64,000 nucleotides of DNA from Lucinisca nassula (GCA_963580285.1 OY757011.1:100532316-100596315), one strand, 5' to 3'. Shown: positions 21,151 through 31,965, counted from the stretch's first letter. Numbers and translations are program-made. Notes: a model not told the origin generated them from the sequence alone.

Positions 21151-21825
21151 GTATTAAATCAAAGCACTGAGAGTGCTGATGGTGCGATAGCTTGTGATCA
21201 ATGGATAGGGCTAGGCAATTTTATCGTCTGGTTGGTATTTAAAATCAGATCCATAAAGAATATATTTTAATAATATCCAATGAACATAGCTGTTTGAAGC
21301 TATTCTGAGCTATTAACGGTCGCATCTGAAGAGGTGATATGGAGTCTTGGGGCTTTTTCGTCAAAATTTGCCGTATAGGAAATGCAAGAATGACGACCAT
21401 GTATGTTTATTTCGTTGCAATAACATTTGTCTGGTCCCTCGAAGAAATTCAGACAGCTTCTTTGGAATACTGCAAATGTTATTCGTGTAAAACTATGGCT
21501 GATCCCTTTAATTGTTCAAATAGGGCTTGAATATATTGGAAGGTGGCTTACGAGGCCTACTATGGCGAATCTAGCTAATATGGTTTAGAAAATTTGACCA
21601 ATCGATGTTTAAATTCCTTTGGTGAATTTCATTTTTTCCAGAGTATAAACTTTTACAGAATACATACACATGTGTTTCGCCTGATATAAAGGGACTGTTT
21701 GTTCACCGGTTTTTTTTTTTTCACTGTTGTTCTTGTTTCTTTTAATTATTTTAAATTTTCGGAAAAATATGTTTATATTTCTTAATCGTTACTAGCAAGT
21801 ATTCAAGGTGAATAAATTTATATTG

Positions 21826-21962
21826 GTGTGTAACGACCAAGTCAACACTTTTAGGTAATTTTTGAGCTGGTCAGTTTACCTAGCCACACTTCTCCTACGT
21901 AACCGGTAAATCAGTACAGTGCACATTCATTCACCAGAAACTTTCAGCCGGCCTCGATAAAT
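21826..21962 (-). mobile_element. SINE-E 3'-half fragment
   Basis: TAGGTAATTTTTGAGCTGGT..CAGTACAGTGCACATTC is the reverse complement of the SINE-E 3' region. Head absent. Confidence 0.6.
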
Positions 21963-22237
21963 GTTTGCTTAAAGTACATACATTTTTTTGCAAAATTTAC
22001 TGCTAACATAACAAACCTGGCTCCCCTACAATTGGACATAGACCACTTCAAACTTCTTAACTTGGAGATATCAATTGTATTATATGGGTAAATGACACAA
22101 AGAATTACATAATCGACCCACACTGCGTACTTTTAACCCATTTTGTACTGAATTATATCAGTATGAAACGAGTCCATTTCAAAATTTAGGGATGCCTGGT
22201 TGTGGCTTCTTTAAAATTTGAACCTTTCGCAAACATG

Positions 22238-22523
22238 TTTGTTTGTTTGATGTGGGGTTTAACGTCTCCGTAAACACTGTAAAGGTCATTTTGGAGACGT
22301 TGCTTCCAATTTTGTGGGACTTTTACCCGACATTGAGATGAAATGACATCTCAAGCCCTGCCGCCCAATGAAACCAATAGGGTTTATAAGCATGGACAGT
22401 CCGCCTCGCACCGCGGTTCCTGGACAAGCGGTTTACCAGTACTCGTGTGCGTGTCGGTTTCAGCTCTGCGTGGAAGCATCATGCAGCCCATCTGTTTCTT
22501 CAAGCCCGGTGGGCGGGGGCTGA
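22238..22523 (-). mobile_element. SINE-A copy with 12-bp TSD
   Basis: TTCGCAAACATG is duplicated at 22226-22237 and 22524-22535. It landed inside an S-related repeat, since GCAAACA..TGTTTGCC flanks it to 22598. Confidence 0.85.
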
Positions 22524-23369
22524 TTCGCAAACATGCAGTGTATGCCCTAATGGGACTCCGTGTTCAGCGGTTTCTGATCTGAGCCTGCGCTGTTTGCCAA
22601 TTGCCAGTTTTGGGATTTCCAGTACAAAATGAGCTGTAAAATGGGCTAATTATACTGATCTATAAAATGACGCTGAATAGTGTACATTGTTTTTATGCAC
22701 GTTTTTTTTTACGAGGAGAATCCCTCAGTGAATCCCTGTCAAGGTAAACTTTATGGATAAATTTATAAAACATTCAAGTTATAATATTTATTTCCATCGG
22801 CTGTTTCTTTTAATGAGTTTTTTTTTTAAACTGTTTCGAACATTGCGCTATATTTTTCTCAGGGTGTCTCTTGGTGGTGAGTGGGTCGTATGCATTTATG
22901 GAAAAAACAGTGCCAAAATCACTCTCTAATACTCTAGGGCTATCGCCCGAAAAACGGCTTGAGATGCCATTTCATCTCAATGTCGGGTAAAAGTCCCACA
23001 AAACTGGAAGCAACATCTCCAAAGTGAAAAAATATAGAAGAATATTGCTTATTAACTTTAAAATACGACATCCGACTAGTACATCTAGCTTGTCTATCCG
23101 AAAACAAACGGCCATCAAAGATTGCGTTTTATTCAGCAATGGCATCAGAGATCGCCCCAAAGTAAAACCAAAACAGGTTTTTTGGTCGATCTTTTGTCAA
23201 TTGACCCATATTTACAAAGTGCAGTGGCTTTACGTTAATGATTATCACGTGACTACCGGGTATTACTGATTTGTACGAAATCCAGTTAAGGTACAGCCGC
23301 TCTATTTCGTCAGTCTTTTGTAAATATAGGAGTGTCCGTGAAACCTGGACAGGACACGTGTTGTGTTAG

Positions 23370-23436
23370 GCAAACAGTAAAGACCCAGTTCAAACGCCAC
23401 AGTACACGGCGTTTGATCAGGGTCTACACTGTTTGC
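23370..23436. repeat. Hairpin S copy
   Basis: GCAAACAGTAAAGACCCAGT..GGGTCTACACTGTTTGC with AAACGCC/GGCGTTT inner pairing; both arms carry the same AAACG variant. A SINE-A 3' fragment lies at 22950-23020. Confidence 0.8.
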
Positions 23437-23450
23437 ATAAAATACAATAT

Positions 23451-23595
23451 AAGCCTCCGTGGTGTAGTGGTTATGCTGCTCGCCTTGTAAACCAGAGATC
23501 TCAGGATCGATCCCGGGCTTCTCCAGACTTTCGGATGAGTCTTTAAACCGAGGTCTCGTCTCCGTATGACCTTAGCTGTTGGTGAGACGTTAACC
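23451..23595 (+). mobile_element. SINE-D copy
   Basis: AAGCCTCCGTGGTGTAGTGG head and TTGGTGAGACGTTAACCTC end; the tail is not preserved. A more degraded relative spans about 23965-24100. Confidence 0.75.
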
Positions 23596-24479
23596 TCTGA
23601 TCTGTTTGTCAGGGTACCTGTTTTGGGGCTTCCAGTACAAAATGGGTTACTAATGTGCCATTTCCTGGTTTCATTACCTTCTTGCACATATAGATTGTAA
23701 AGAAGAACAAAAAAAAAACATTTAAAATGCTGCAAAAAGTTGATTGTATTTTTTTGCGCTTGCCTATCTACCCAGTAAGGGTCAAATCACTCAACCTATA
23801 CCCACCAAAATCCTCCCTACCCAAAATATTTCTGGGCCACTCTGGAAAGCATTGTTGTTTCTTTTTCGAAAAAAAGGCTAATTTACTGTTAACACCCTGA
23901 TTAGTAGAACCATCAGACCTGAGTAGAACGTGACGACCCAGACCAGACTGTTCCTACATCGTTTGTCTTTCCAGGGTAGCCTAAACCATTTATGGAGAAG
24001 CGATTAAGCCACTCGCCTCATAAACTAGGGTCCCTGCGTTCGATTCTTTTTGGATGAGTCTTTTAACCGAGGTCCCAGGTCCATATGACCTACTTGTATG
24101 TCCATTGACAGATGCGAGACAATTTTTAGCGCTGGTCCATGGCTCCATGTTAAAAAAGTACTTATGGCAAAAGCGCGACCACTCATAAATAGGCTACATT
24201 TCTTGCACACCAGATAAGGAAATCCATAGTTTTAGCTTGGGATAGAAATTCTATTCTAACCCTGGTGTTCTTACCCAAAATAGAATATTCTAGCGTGTTG
24301 AAAAATGCACTGGTTGAATACGACCTCATATGTGCCGTCGTTAAGTTTGACGTCACAGCACGTTACGTGACGTCACGAAACATTCCTATAGTGTCATCAC
24401 AATATGGCGGACGTCGGTAACCGAAGAGACTGCAGCATTCAAAATCCGCTCTAAGAAATGAAAGGTATGCGGGTTTGAG

Positions 24480-24702
24480 CATAGAGGGCCGGCACGTACA
24501 GGGTTATTTTTGGCTAAAATGGCCAAACAGTAGACATAGGTTTGATAGAAACTGTATCTATTATCTATTGAAAATGGCCAAAAAGTAGACATAGGTTTGA
24601 TAGACACTGTATCTATTATCTATTGGCAATAGATAATAAATACAGTGTCTACTTTTCGGCCATTTTAGCCAAAAATAACCCTGTTCGTGCCGGCCCCCTA
24701 TG
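24480..24702. mobile_element. TIR/hairpin MITE upstream of SDR-B
   Basis: Arms of about 46 nt begin CATAGAGGGCCGGCACG and end with the complement. A 55-bp block (AATGGCCAAACAGTAGACAT..) is directly repeated at 24518 and 24573 and then appears inverted, so the whole can fold as one long hairpin. Confidence 0.75.
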
Positions 24703-24714
24703 GGTTTGCGAGGT

Positions 24715-24822
24715 GGATAGAATAATCCGTCCCTCGGGATCACTGTCCGGCATCACTCGGCCAGCCTCGTGATGCCAGATACGGACTCTCGGGACGGATT
24801 TTTTTCCATCCAACCCTCACAC
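24715..24822. repeat. Inverted repeat just upstream of SDR-B exon 1
   Basis: AATCCGTCCCTCGGGATC..CCGGCATCAC pairs with GTGATGCCAG..TCGGGACGGATT. It ends about 110 bp before the SDR-B start codon. Confidence 0.6.
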
Positions 24823-24934
24823 CCATATAAGATTCTTATATTCTCCGGCTCTGTATCCGTCCTATATTGCATATCTGTGAACAGCAAATGCTCTGGTATA
24901 TTTTCATTGATGCATTATATTTTTAGGTTCCAAG

Positions 24935-25133
24935 ATGCTTTCGAAGCAGGGAGGAATCAGTTTGGCCTTCGTTCTGTTAAATGTTCTTGTATTATTCTAC
25001 ATGCTAATTCAAGTGTACTCCTATCTAATTGTGTTGATAGTTCTATACGTCGGCTATACAGTCATTCAAGTGCAAGTGGAGGAAACTATAGAAGTAGCAG
25101 GAAAAAGGGTTCTTATAACCGGATGTGATTCAG
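24935..25133 (+). CDS. SDR-B exon 1: membrane anchor and start of NAD-binding fold
   Basis: 66 codons plus one base. ATG at 24935; a TTTTTAG just upstream could be a splice acceptor, so a 5' untranslated exon is possible. Residues 8-24 and 28-45 are hydrophobic (membrane anchor). Residues 57-67 read KRVLITGCDSG, the first half of the Rossmann glycine motif, which exon 2 completes as TGCDSGFG (62-69). The donor is a strong CAG|GTAAGA in phase 1. The family is SDR9C-like (RDH, 17-beta-HSD, BDH1-like); which substrate is used cannot be told. A GGCCCCGA-ended hairpin element starts 8 bp inside the intron, and two inverted repeats lie upstream. SDR-A exon 1 on the other strand is the closest relative in the window. 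Confidence 0.9.
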
Positions 25134-25141
25134 GTAAGACC

Positions 25142-25373
25142 AGGCCCCGACGTTATAAAACTTTTTTCATGCTCAATTCACTTGAGCATGAAATTTGTCC
25201 TGCTCACAAATTTTGTTGGCATTTTAAAATTTGTGAGCAGGACAAATACCATTCTCTGCTATCTGTGAAAGAAAAATCGCTCATTTTCTTAGTATTTTAA
25301 TTTTTATGAGCATCACAAGTTTCATGCTCAGCTGAGTTGAGCCTGAAAAAAGGTTTTATAACCTCGGGGCCAG
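25142..25373. mobile_element. Hairpin element at the start of SDR-B intron 1
   Basis: GGCCCCGACGTTATAAAAC at the left pairs with GTTTTATAACCTCGGGGCC at the right. The inner arms CATGCTCAATTCACTTGAGC and GACAAAT/ATTTGTC pair too. A fragment of the same family appears near 47070-47115. Confidence 0.75.
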
Positions 25374-25435
25374 TTTCATGTTATTTTAACATGTAAGAAC
25401 AATTTTGTGAATGTAATGAAGTGTATAGCAGAAAG

Positions 25436-25649
25436 TACAGTTCAATTCCTATAATAATAAGACCACCTTTGGGACTGTTCAAAAGTGGTCTTTAAGACCA
25501 CTTTTGAACAGTCCCAAAGATGGTCCCCGACCGGCGGACATTGTATGCAGAAAACAGGAAGAAAGAGTAACTGCAGCCTTCTAAATAAGCTTTTTCAAGC
25601 AGAATTAGCCTTTATTTTAGGTGTTCTTAATAGCGAAATTACACTGTAT
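25436..25649. mobile_element. MITE-U copy 2
   Basis: TACAGTTCAATTCCTATAAT at the left and AGCGAAATTACACTGTA at the right, with central GTTCAAAAGTGGTC/GACCACTTTTGAAC. Confidence 0.75.
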
Positions 25650-25671
25650 AGTCATTTCAGAAATGATTTTC

Positions 25672-25775
25672 ATTTTTAGCGCTCATTGAAGTATGAACAA
25701 TAATCGGGTACCCAGCAAAGAAGGGGTGGCCGTGCTTTGCTCGTGACCCGATGATCATACCTCAATGGCCAACGA
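25672..25775. repeat. Hairpin T, copy 2
   Basis: CTCATTGAAGTATGAACA..TCGGGTACCCAGCAAAG pairs with CTTTGCTCGTGACCCGATGA..TCATACCTCAATGG. Confidence 0.65.
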
Positions 25776-25977
25776 TTTAATTGCCTTAATTTCTTACTTT
25801 TACACAATTTTCATCGATAATGTGACGATAAATTCTGGTTTGAGGGCTAAAAATGAAACAAGAAGTTCTCCTATCAGCAGCGGAAGAATTTTGTTGACGT
25901 CACGATGTCGCCATCGTTCATTCATATTGAAGAAAACCACAATATTGTTCTGCAAATGCACTGAGGGCGTGAATATA

Positions 25978-26324
25978 CAGTCGAACTTCGATGGCTCGAA
26001 CTCCTTTGGGACCACGAAAATCTGTTCGAGACAGGAGTAGTTCGAGCCACTGAGGGTTACTGTCAGTAGGCATGAAGGGGTAATTCTGGTACATCTTTTG
26101 GTGTGCTTTAATAGAAATGTATGCTGTGTGTACTCATTAGAATCGCCTCATCGAGGCGATTCTAATGAGTACACACAGCGTACATTTGCAAGATAAAATT
26201 CGAAAAATCTCCTTAATTATCCCGCATTACTTATTATGTACAAGAATTCTCAAGAGACTTAAAACTGGTTTGACTCAGCCATAGAAAACGAGCCATCGGT
26301 GTTCGAGCCATCGAAGTTCTACTG
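25978..26324. mobile_element. MITE-R copy 2
   Basis: CAGTCGAACTTCGATGGCTC and its inverse GAGCCATCGAAGTTCTACTG, with TA on both sides (TSD). The perfect central hairpin GTACTCATTAGAATCGCCTC lies at 26130-26174. 26325-26719 holds nothing I recognise. Confidence 0.85.
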
Positions 26325-26719
26325 TATTTGGATGGGATATATAGTAGTCGCAGATAAGATTGACCAGGCGGAGCTATCGTTTGCACCTGCCTTTTGAATG
26401 TTCTATTAACAAACAGGCAAACAAGTCAACCCCATTTTGTGGCTTCAACTGTATCACAAAGCTGTACAGCGTTTATGGCCATTTGGTCCGCTTGCAGAAA
26501 ACATGAGAAGGCAATCTACAGAATGTTCTGGTGGAAAGCGAATTTGGAATATATTGACAACACCTGAATAGCACCGCACCGCCTAGTCAGTCGTATCTGC
26601 GACTACTTTCAGAACATTGTTAGATATAGGCATGACAACGTAATACAGGCTGTCCATGTTGTAGAATTTAGTTAAGTTGAACACAAATGATTGTCCTAAC
26701 TTTGCCACGCCTAACGTAA

Positions 26720-27399
26720 GTTTTATAGACGTCATTCCGATTTAATCTCAAAATTCAATATTGGACTTAAATTTCTTCTGCAGAATGGTCTATCGGAATC
26801 CGAATTTTATGGTGACTTAGTATATAAATCCAGAAAAATATATGAATGCAATGACTTCAGCACCCACTTTCGTAAAATTAATCTCCGATATAAAAAGATA
26901 GGGTACAGCATAAATGTTATTCGACAGACTGCATGTATGGTAGTTAACCCAATCACGGTAAACAACTTTGTTCCCTCTTTAATTGCTCGCCGGTGGGTCA
27001 GGCCTCAGATTCTATGACGGTTCCAACGTAAAGGCTTACTGAGAATTAGAGAGTATCTAATTTTTTGTAATGTTGGTTGGTGCCTGATGCTCTGTCTCTG
27101 GTTGAGCCCATCGGAGTCTAACTGTTGGTTTTCTTTTGCTCCAGCATTTCTGTGGCGTTTTCCTGTCGATTCCTCACCGTTGTTTCATCTCTGTGGTTGT
27201 TTGATTTTTGTGTTCACGGAGATGTTGCACTGATGAGTTAGGAGGCCTTCATGCGGACTGAACAAATAATTTGTCTAAATCGCGACGGAAATAAGGGCGA
27301 AGATTGTGGCCACGTAAAATCGATTTAAGCCCCCCAGCCGGTTCTTCTGTCGCGGTTTATTTTTATTTATTTTTGTGTGTGTGTGTGTGCGTGCGTGCG

Positions 27400-27462
<63 letters not shown>

Positions 27463-27648
27463 GTTTTGGATAGTCAATTGGCCATTTTGTGGGAAAGTGA
27501 CTGTCCTTTTGGCTTTCCGCTGTTGATGTTTCCATTAAGGTCTAGTTGTTTCATGTCTGTGCTTCTTTCCCTTTGATGTCTCAGATGGGAGTGTGGGTTA
27601 ATTGTATCGATTCCTGATCATTGATTGCCTTCACTTCTATTCTGAACA
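26720..27648 (+). pseudogene. Penelope-like element: RT C-terminal end and 3' region
   Basis: 26740-27010 encodes the tail of the reverse transcriptase also seen at 40560-41455 (GLSESEFYGDLVYKSRKIY; later IRQTACMVVNPITVNN). A one-base deletion near 26970 shifts the frame before the conserved ending. The 3' region, from GTGTTCACGGAGATGTTGCA to CATTGCCTTCACTTCTA, follows. A (GT)n tract has expanded in it at 27374-27454. The element is 5'-truncated, as is usual for these retroelements. Confidence 0.7.
27374..27454. repeat. (GT)n microsatellite
   Basis: Nearly pure GT with a short GTGC/GTCC interruption near its start. The copies at 37480 and 57170 have only a short TGTGTG-poor equivalent here. 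Confidence 0.9.
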
Positions 27649-28420
27649 TAGGAAAGTATGATTACCGAGCGCACAAGTTGGTCGTTCAGTTTACAAAGGC
27701 AAGTAGTACGAGTATAACTTTTACAAAAAGCTAGGTCTACGCTCTGCACATATCAACTGTGAATGTCTAGAATTATATCCTAGAAATGTGTTTTATACAA
27801 TTTACTGTCTTTGGCAACTTCCGGCACTTAGTGATACAACTAGACCGCGTGCGTTTCCATCCTTGTCTGGTACTTGTGGACCTCATCAAACCAGTGCGAC
27901 GTGTTAAGTTCGCGACCAATTGAGTCTAAGCGCTTATACAAATCCAAACGTCATGACTATACAGAAAATTATTTACATGCTTAAATATTGATATGGTTCT
28001 CAATAAAAAAAAATGTTGCTAACGGCGAGGCAAGATTTTAGCCCGCCGGAGCTGAAGAATGTAACTTATGGCTGTACTTCAGTGTTTAAACCCTAAGTCT
28101 AAAATGGTATGGGCAGAGACAATAATCGCGTACATGTTTTTCGCATGGGGAAATTGTGTTTGTTCACAGGTAACTTGACAACACAACTTTAAAAGCAATC
28201 GAATTGTGAAAAGCCTCACTATATAAAGGGAAAGCGATAAACATGCAAACATGGTGTTATTTGTCTCATTACACTATCTAGTTAGCCAGAAGCTTCCTGA
28301 TTGCTATTGTCCATGTGACTATCGCTAATAATGTACAAAATCAAGATAAAGGTTATTTATAACCACCCTATTTTTGTGACGTCATAATGCAATGTAAAGA
28401 GGGTTACCTGTAAAATATCT

Positions 28421-28680
28421 TCATGAAAACTCGCCTATATAATTTTGATCCCCTTGGACCCCTCTTTTATATAGTAAAACTGGGGGTTTCAGGGATAATC
28501 CTTATTTTTCTTATTTCTGCTCTAAAATATAGATTGTGGGTACTCGTTAGAACCGCCTCACCCGCCTTGGTGAGGCGGATCTACCGAGTACCCACAATCC
28601 ATATTTTGAGCAGATATAAGAAAAATATTACAATTTTTTTCATTTTTACCGGCGGTTAAGTTCACAATGCATTTTCATAA
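28421..28680. mobile_element. MITE-P1 copy
   Basis: CATGAAAACTCGCCTATATA to a truncated right end. The core is at 28539 with a longer loop (CACCCGCCTTGGTG). 27650-28420 holds no recognisable feature. Confidence 0.8.
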
Positions 28681-28710
28681 TGTGGATTGGGCTCATCTGC
28701 CGGGACACTG

Positions 28711-28770
28711 ACAAACAGTGAAGATTCGGATCTCAGAACGCGGCGTCTGATCAGGGTTTACATGGTTTGC
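28711..28770. repeat. Hairpin S copy, degenerate
   Basis: ACAAACAGTGAAGATTCGGA..TCAGGGTTTACATGGTTTGC. Confidence 0.6.
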
Positions 28771-28819
28771 TTAAAGATCAGGAATACGTCACCATTCAGG
28801 ACCATTTAACTAACCTGCT

Positions 28820-29359
28820 GTCGGCCCCCGCCCGTTGGGGCTTGAAGAAATAAATGGGCTGCATGATGCTTCCACGCAGAGCTGTAACCGACCGCACACG
28901 AGTGCTGGTAAACCGCTCAGAGAATCTAAGCCTGCCCAGGTAAAGCGGTGCGAGTCGGCCCGTCCATGCTTATAAACCCTATTGGTTTCTTTGGGCGATT
29001 GGGCTTGAGATGTCATTTCATCTCACTGTCGGGTAAAGGGCCTCCGTGGCCTAATGGATAAGAGCGCTGACTCTTAGTCATTAGGTCTCTCACCGCCGTG
29101 GGTTCGAGCCTCGCTCGGGTCACGTGTGAGACGCCAAGTTCTGCAACGGAAGGTCAGGTGGTTTTTCTCCGGGTACTCCGGTTTTCACCCACCTCTGATT
29201 AACGATAGGCTCGATATGAGTGAAATAATCTTGAAAGGGCCGTAAAACCCAAACCCCCCAAAAAATGTCGGGTAAAAGTCCCACAAAATTGGAAGCAACG
29301 TCTCCAAAATGACCTATACAGTGTTGTCGGGGACGTTAACCTCAATTCAAACAAATTAA
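28820..29359 (+). mobile_element. SINE-A copy with 12-bp TSD, interrupted by SINE-B
   Basis: AACTAACCTGCT at 28808-28819 and 29360-29371. The body continues seamlessly once the SINE-B and its TSD are removed. Confidence 0.9.
29038..29265 (+). mobile_element. SINE-B nested in SINE-A, 11-bp TSD
   Basis: TGTCGGGTAAA at 29027-29037 and 29266-29276 is SINE-A sequence duplicated on insertion. Head GGGCCTCCGTGGCCTAATGG and B box GGTTCGAGCC are intact. Confidence 0.9.
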
Positions 29360-29403
29360 AACTAACCTGCTCAGAGACAACCAACCCACCAGTACTGTCA
29401 GTG

Positions 29404-29674
29404 CAATACGAAAACATGCCTATGCAAATGCATTGTAAACTTTACCTCCGAAAAACGAAGATGAAAATTGTCATATTTTTCTTAGTTTTGCTCAAAATAT
29501 AGAGTGTGGGTACTCGTTAGAGCCGCCTCATATAGGCGGTTCTGACGAGTACCCAAAATCTATAGCAGATATAAGAAAATCAGGTCTTACCCCTGTAAAC
29601 CCAAGTTTAACAATATAAAAGTGGGGTTCAAGGGGCGGGGGGGGGTCAAATTATAACGGCGTGTTTTCGTGACG
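29404..29674. mobile_element. MITE-P1 copy abutting SDR-B exon 2
   Basis: AATACGAAAACATGCCTAT to GGCGTGTTTTCGTGACG. The core GTACTCGTTAGAGCCGCCTC is at 29510. Its right end is 19 bp before the exon; those 19 bp are exactly the T-rich acceptor tract plus AG. Confidence 0.85.
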
Positions 29675-29693
29675 CCTTGATTTTGTTTTCTAG

Positions 29694-29894
29694 GTTTTGG
29701 ACATGATCTTGCGTTGAGGTTGGAGTCTCTGGGTTTTACAGTGTATGCAGGATGTTTGTCGCAAAAGAGCGAAGGAGCGAAAACATTGGGCGCGAACAAC
29801 AGCGGGCGCATGCACGTGCTGCAGCTAGATGTAACAAATGATAGTAACATCACAGATGCTGTACAGTATGTTAGAAAACACAGAAAAGATTCAG
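29694..29894 (+). CDS. SDR-B exon 2: cofactor-binding half of the Rossmann fold
   Basis: 67 codons, phase 1 at both ends; acceptor TTTTCTAG, donor TCAG|GTTTGT. With the split Gly from exon 1 it reads GFGHDLALRLESLGFTVYAG, completing TGxxxGxG. Cys-Leu follows beta-2 (AGCL, as in RDH/BDH1-type enzymes), and LQLDVTND (residues 109-116) is the conserved Asp-Val that contacts the adenine ring. It ends VRKHRKDSG. The frame is intact, with no stop or indel. It is sandwiched between a MITE-P1 (19 bp upstream) and a MITE-Q (8 bp downstream of the splice site). Confidence 0.92.
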
Positions 29895-29902
29895 GTTTGT
29901 TA

Positions 29903-30004
29903 CCCAACAGGCACTCAACGTTGAACTAACGTTGAAACAATGTTGAAAACGTTGTTTCAACGTTAGTTCAACGTTGAGTCAACGTTTTGTGCCTGTGTTT
30001 TGGG
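29903..30004. mobile_element. MITE-Q copy at the SDR-B intron 2 donor
   Basis: CCCAACAGGCACTCAACGTT at the left and a GTGCCTGTGTTTTGGG end. The interior is an almost perfect palindrome of CAACGTTGAACTAACGTTGA units. It begins 8 bp after the exon 2/intron boundary. Confidence 0.8.
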
Positions 30005-30375
30005 AGAATGGATACACAGTACACAATTTGACACGAAAATTGACCCTGTCAAACATCATTTTAGCTCGCCTGGACGAAGTCCATGAAGAGCTATTGCACT
30101 ATCCCTGTTGTTGGCGTTGCCGTTAGCATTGGCGTTGGAATCGGCGTTGTATGTGGCGCCGTTTTACTATTTAATCCGTATTAATAGATATCCATAAATC
30201 GACTCTGATTAAGGATATCCATAATTCGATTTATGGATATCCATAAATCAACCGAATAATGGATATACATAATTCGAATTATGGATATCCATAAATCGAA
30301 TTATGGATATCCATAATTTGATTTATGGATATCATTAATTCAGATCGATTTATGGATATCCATTATTCGGCTGAT

Positions 30376-30674
30376 CGGCCCCCGCCCATCGGGGCTTGAA
30401 GAAATAGATGGGCTGCATGATGCTTCCACGCAGAGCTGAAACCGACCGCACACGAGTACTGGAAAACCGCTTAGAGGATCTAAGCCTGCCCAGGCAAGGC
30501 AGTGCGAGTCGGCCCGTCCATGCTTATTAACCCTATTGGTTTCATTGGGCGGCAGGGCTTGAGATGTCATTTCATCTCAATGTCGGGTAAAAGTCCCACA
30601 AAATTGGAAGCAACGTCTCCAAAATGACCGATACAATGTTGACGGGGACGTTAAACCGCAAATCAAACAAACAA
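30376..30674 (+). mobile_element. SINE-A copy with 14-bp TSD
   Basis: ATTATTCGGCTGAT at 30362-30375 and 30675-30688 is host array sequence duplicated on insertion, direct proof that SINE-A moves as a unit with these ends. Confidence 0.92.
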
Positions 30675-31164
30675 ATTATTCGGCTGATTTATGGATATCC
30701 ATAATTCAGATCGATTTATGGATATCCATAATTCGATTTATGGATATCCATAATTCAGATCGATTTATGGATATCCATAATTCGAATTATGGATATCCAT
30801 AAATCACCACCAAAGCTTTTGGTTCAATGATTTCTCCCTAAGACACGTGATTGTTTAATGTAAAAAATCTTCAAGGTCTTCATCATCGCTGGAAGATGAT
30901 GGCCAGTCAAAGGGACCTCTCTGTCGTGCAGCCTTTTCAGCCCGTAAGGCTTCCAAAGCAATGGACGCCATACACTGAACGCCCGCCAGTTAAATATCGG
31001 AACCAGCCGTAAGATCTGGAAATTCCGGCCAACGCATCCGGTCCCTCTGGAATCACCTCTATGAGGACTGTACACCTAAGGACAGTGGAAGTCGGACGTA
31101 AGATTATAATGATCTAAACAGGCAATCCGTGCATGCCTTCTGCAGAAAAATGCACATGGTCGTT

Positions 31165-31341
31165 GTACAGTAAAATTCCTGTATTAAGAACACTTTTGAA
31201 CAGTTCCAAAGGTGGTCCCTGACCAGAGGACATTGTGTACAGAATTCCCGTAGAAATAATAACTGCACCCTTCTAAATAAGCTTTTTAAAGCAGAATTAG
31301 TCTTAATTTTAGGTGGTCTTAATAGCAGAATTTCACTGTAT
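31165..31341. mobile_element. MITE-U copy 3
   Basis: TACAGTAAAATTCCTGTATT at the left and AGCAGAATTTCACTGTA at the right; half of the central hairpin is lost. Confidence 0.75.
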
Positions 31342-31406
31342 ATAGTATTAACATATAGCCATATAATACTTTACTTGAGATGTATGGGGTACCAGATATA
31401 CCTCCT

Positions 31407-31965
31407 GGCCCCCGCCCATTTGGGCTTGGAGAAATAGATTTGGCTGCATGAGCTGCGAGTACTGGTAAACCGTTTAGAAGGTCTAAGCCTGTCCACACAA
31501 AGTCGTGAGAGTAAATGGGCGACAGGGATTGAGATCTTTGTTTGTTTTTATTTGAGTTTAACGGCCCAGTCAACACTAATTTAGGTCATTTTTGGGCCGG
31601 TCAGTTTACCTATCCACACTTTTTTCTGGGCAGGCTTATAAGTAGGCAGTTAACCAGTACAGTGCACATTCTTTCGCCAGAAACTGACAATTGCCCTTCT
31701 TGAATCAGCGAAAGGGAGAGAATGACCGTAGAAAATATTTCTTGATCAATCTCCACGAAAGAATGCTGCCGACCTTGGCAGGTATCAAACCCGCGTCCTC
31801 CTGATCACCAGTCAGACGAGCATCCGACTAAGCTACCGAAGCCTGCGGGATTGAGATGTCATTTCATCTTAATGAAGGCTTTACGCCCAACATAATTGGA
31901 TGCAACGTCTCCAAAATGACCTAAATAGTATTGAAGGGGACGTTGAACTTCAAATCAAACAAAAC
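31407..31965 (+). mobile_element. SINE-A copy split by SINE-E
   Basis: Flanks ATATACCTCCT (31396-31406) and ATATCTCTCCT (31966-31976) are a likely TSD with two mismatches. An internal deletion removes the GCATGATGCTTCCACGC block. Confidence 0.75.
31536..31846 (-). mobile_element. SINE-E nested in SINE-A, 11-bp TSD
   Basis: GGGATTGAGAT at 31525-31535 and 31847-31857. The tRNA-like head (CTTCGGTAGCTTAGTCGG on the minus strand) is at the right, and the tail CAAATAAAAACAAAC at the left. Confidence 0.9.

Noticed and set aside
23424..23735. 103-codon minus ORF
   Set aside because: Lies across a SINE-D copy (tRNA-like head antisense).
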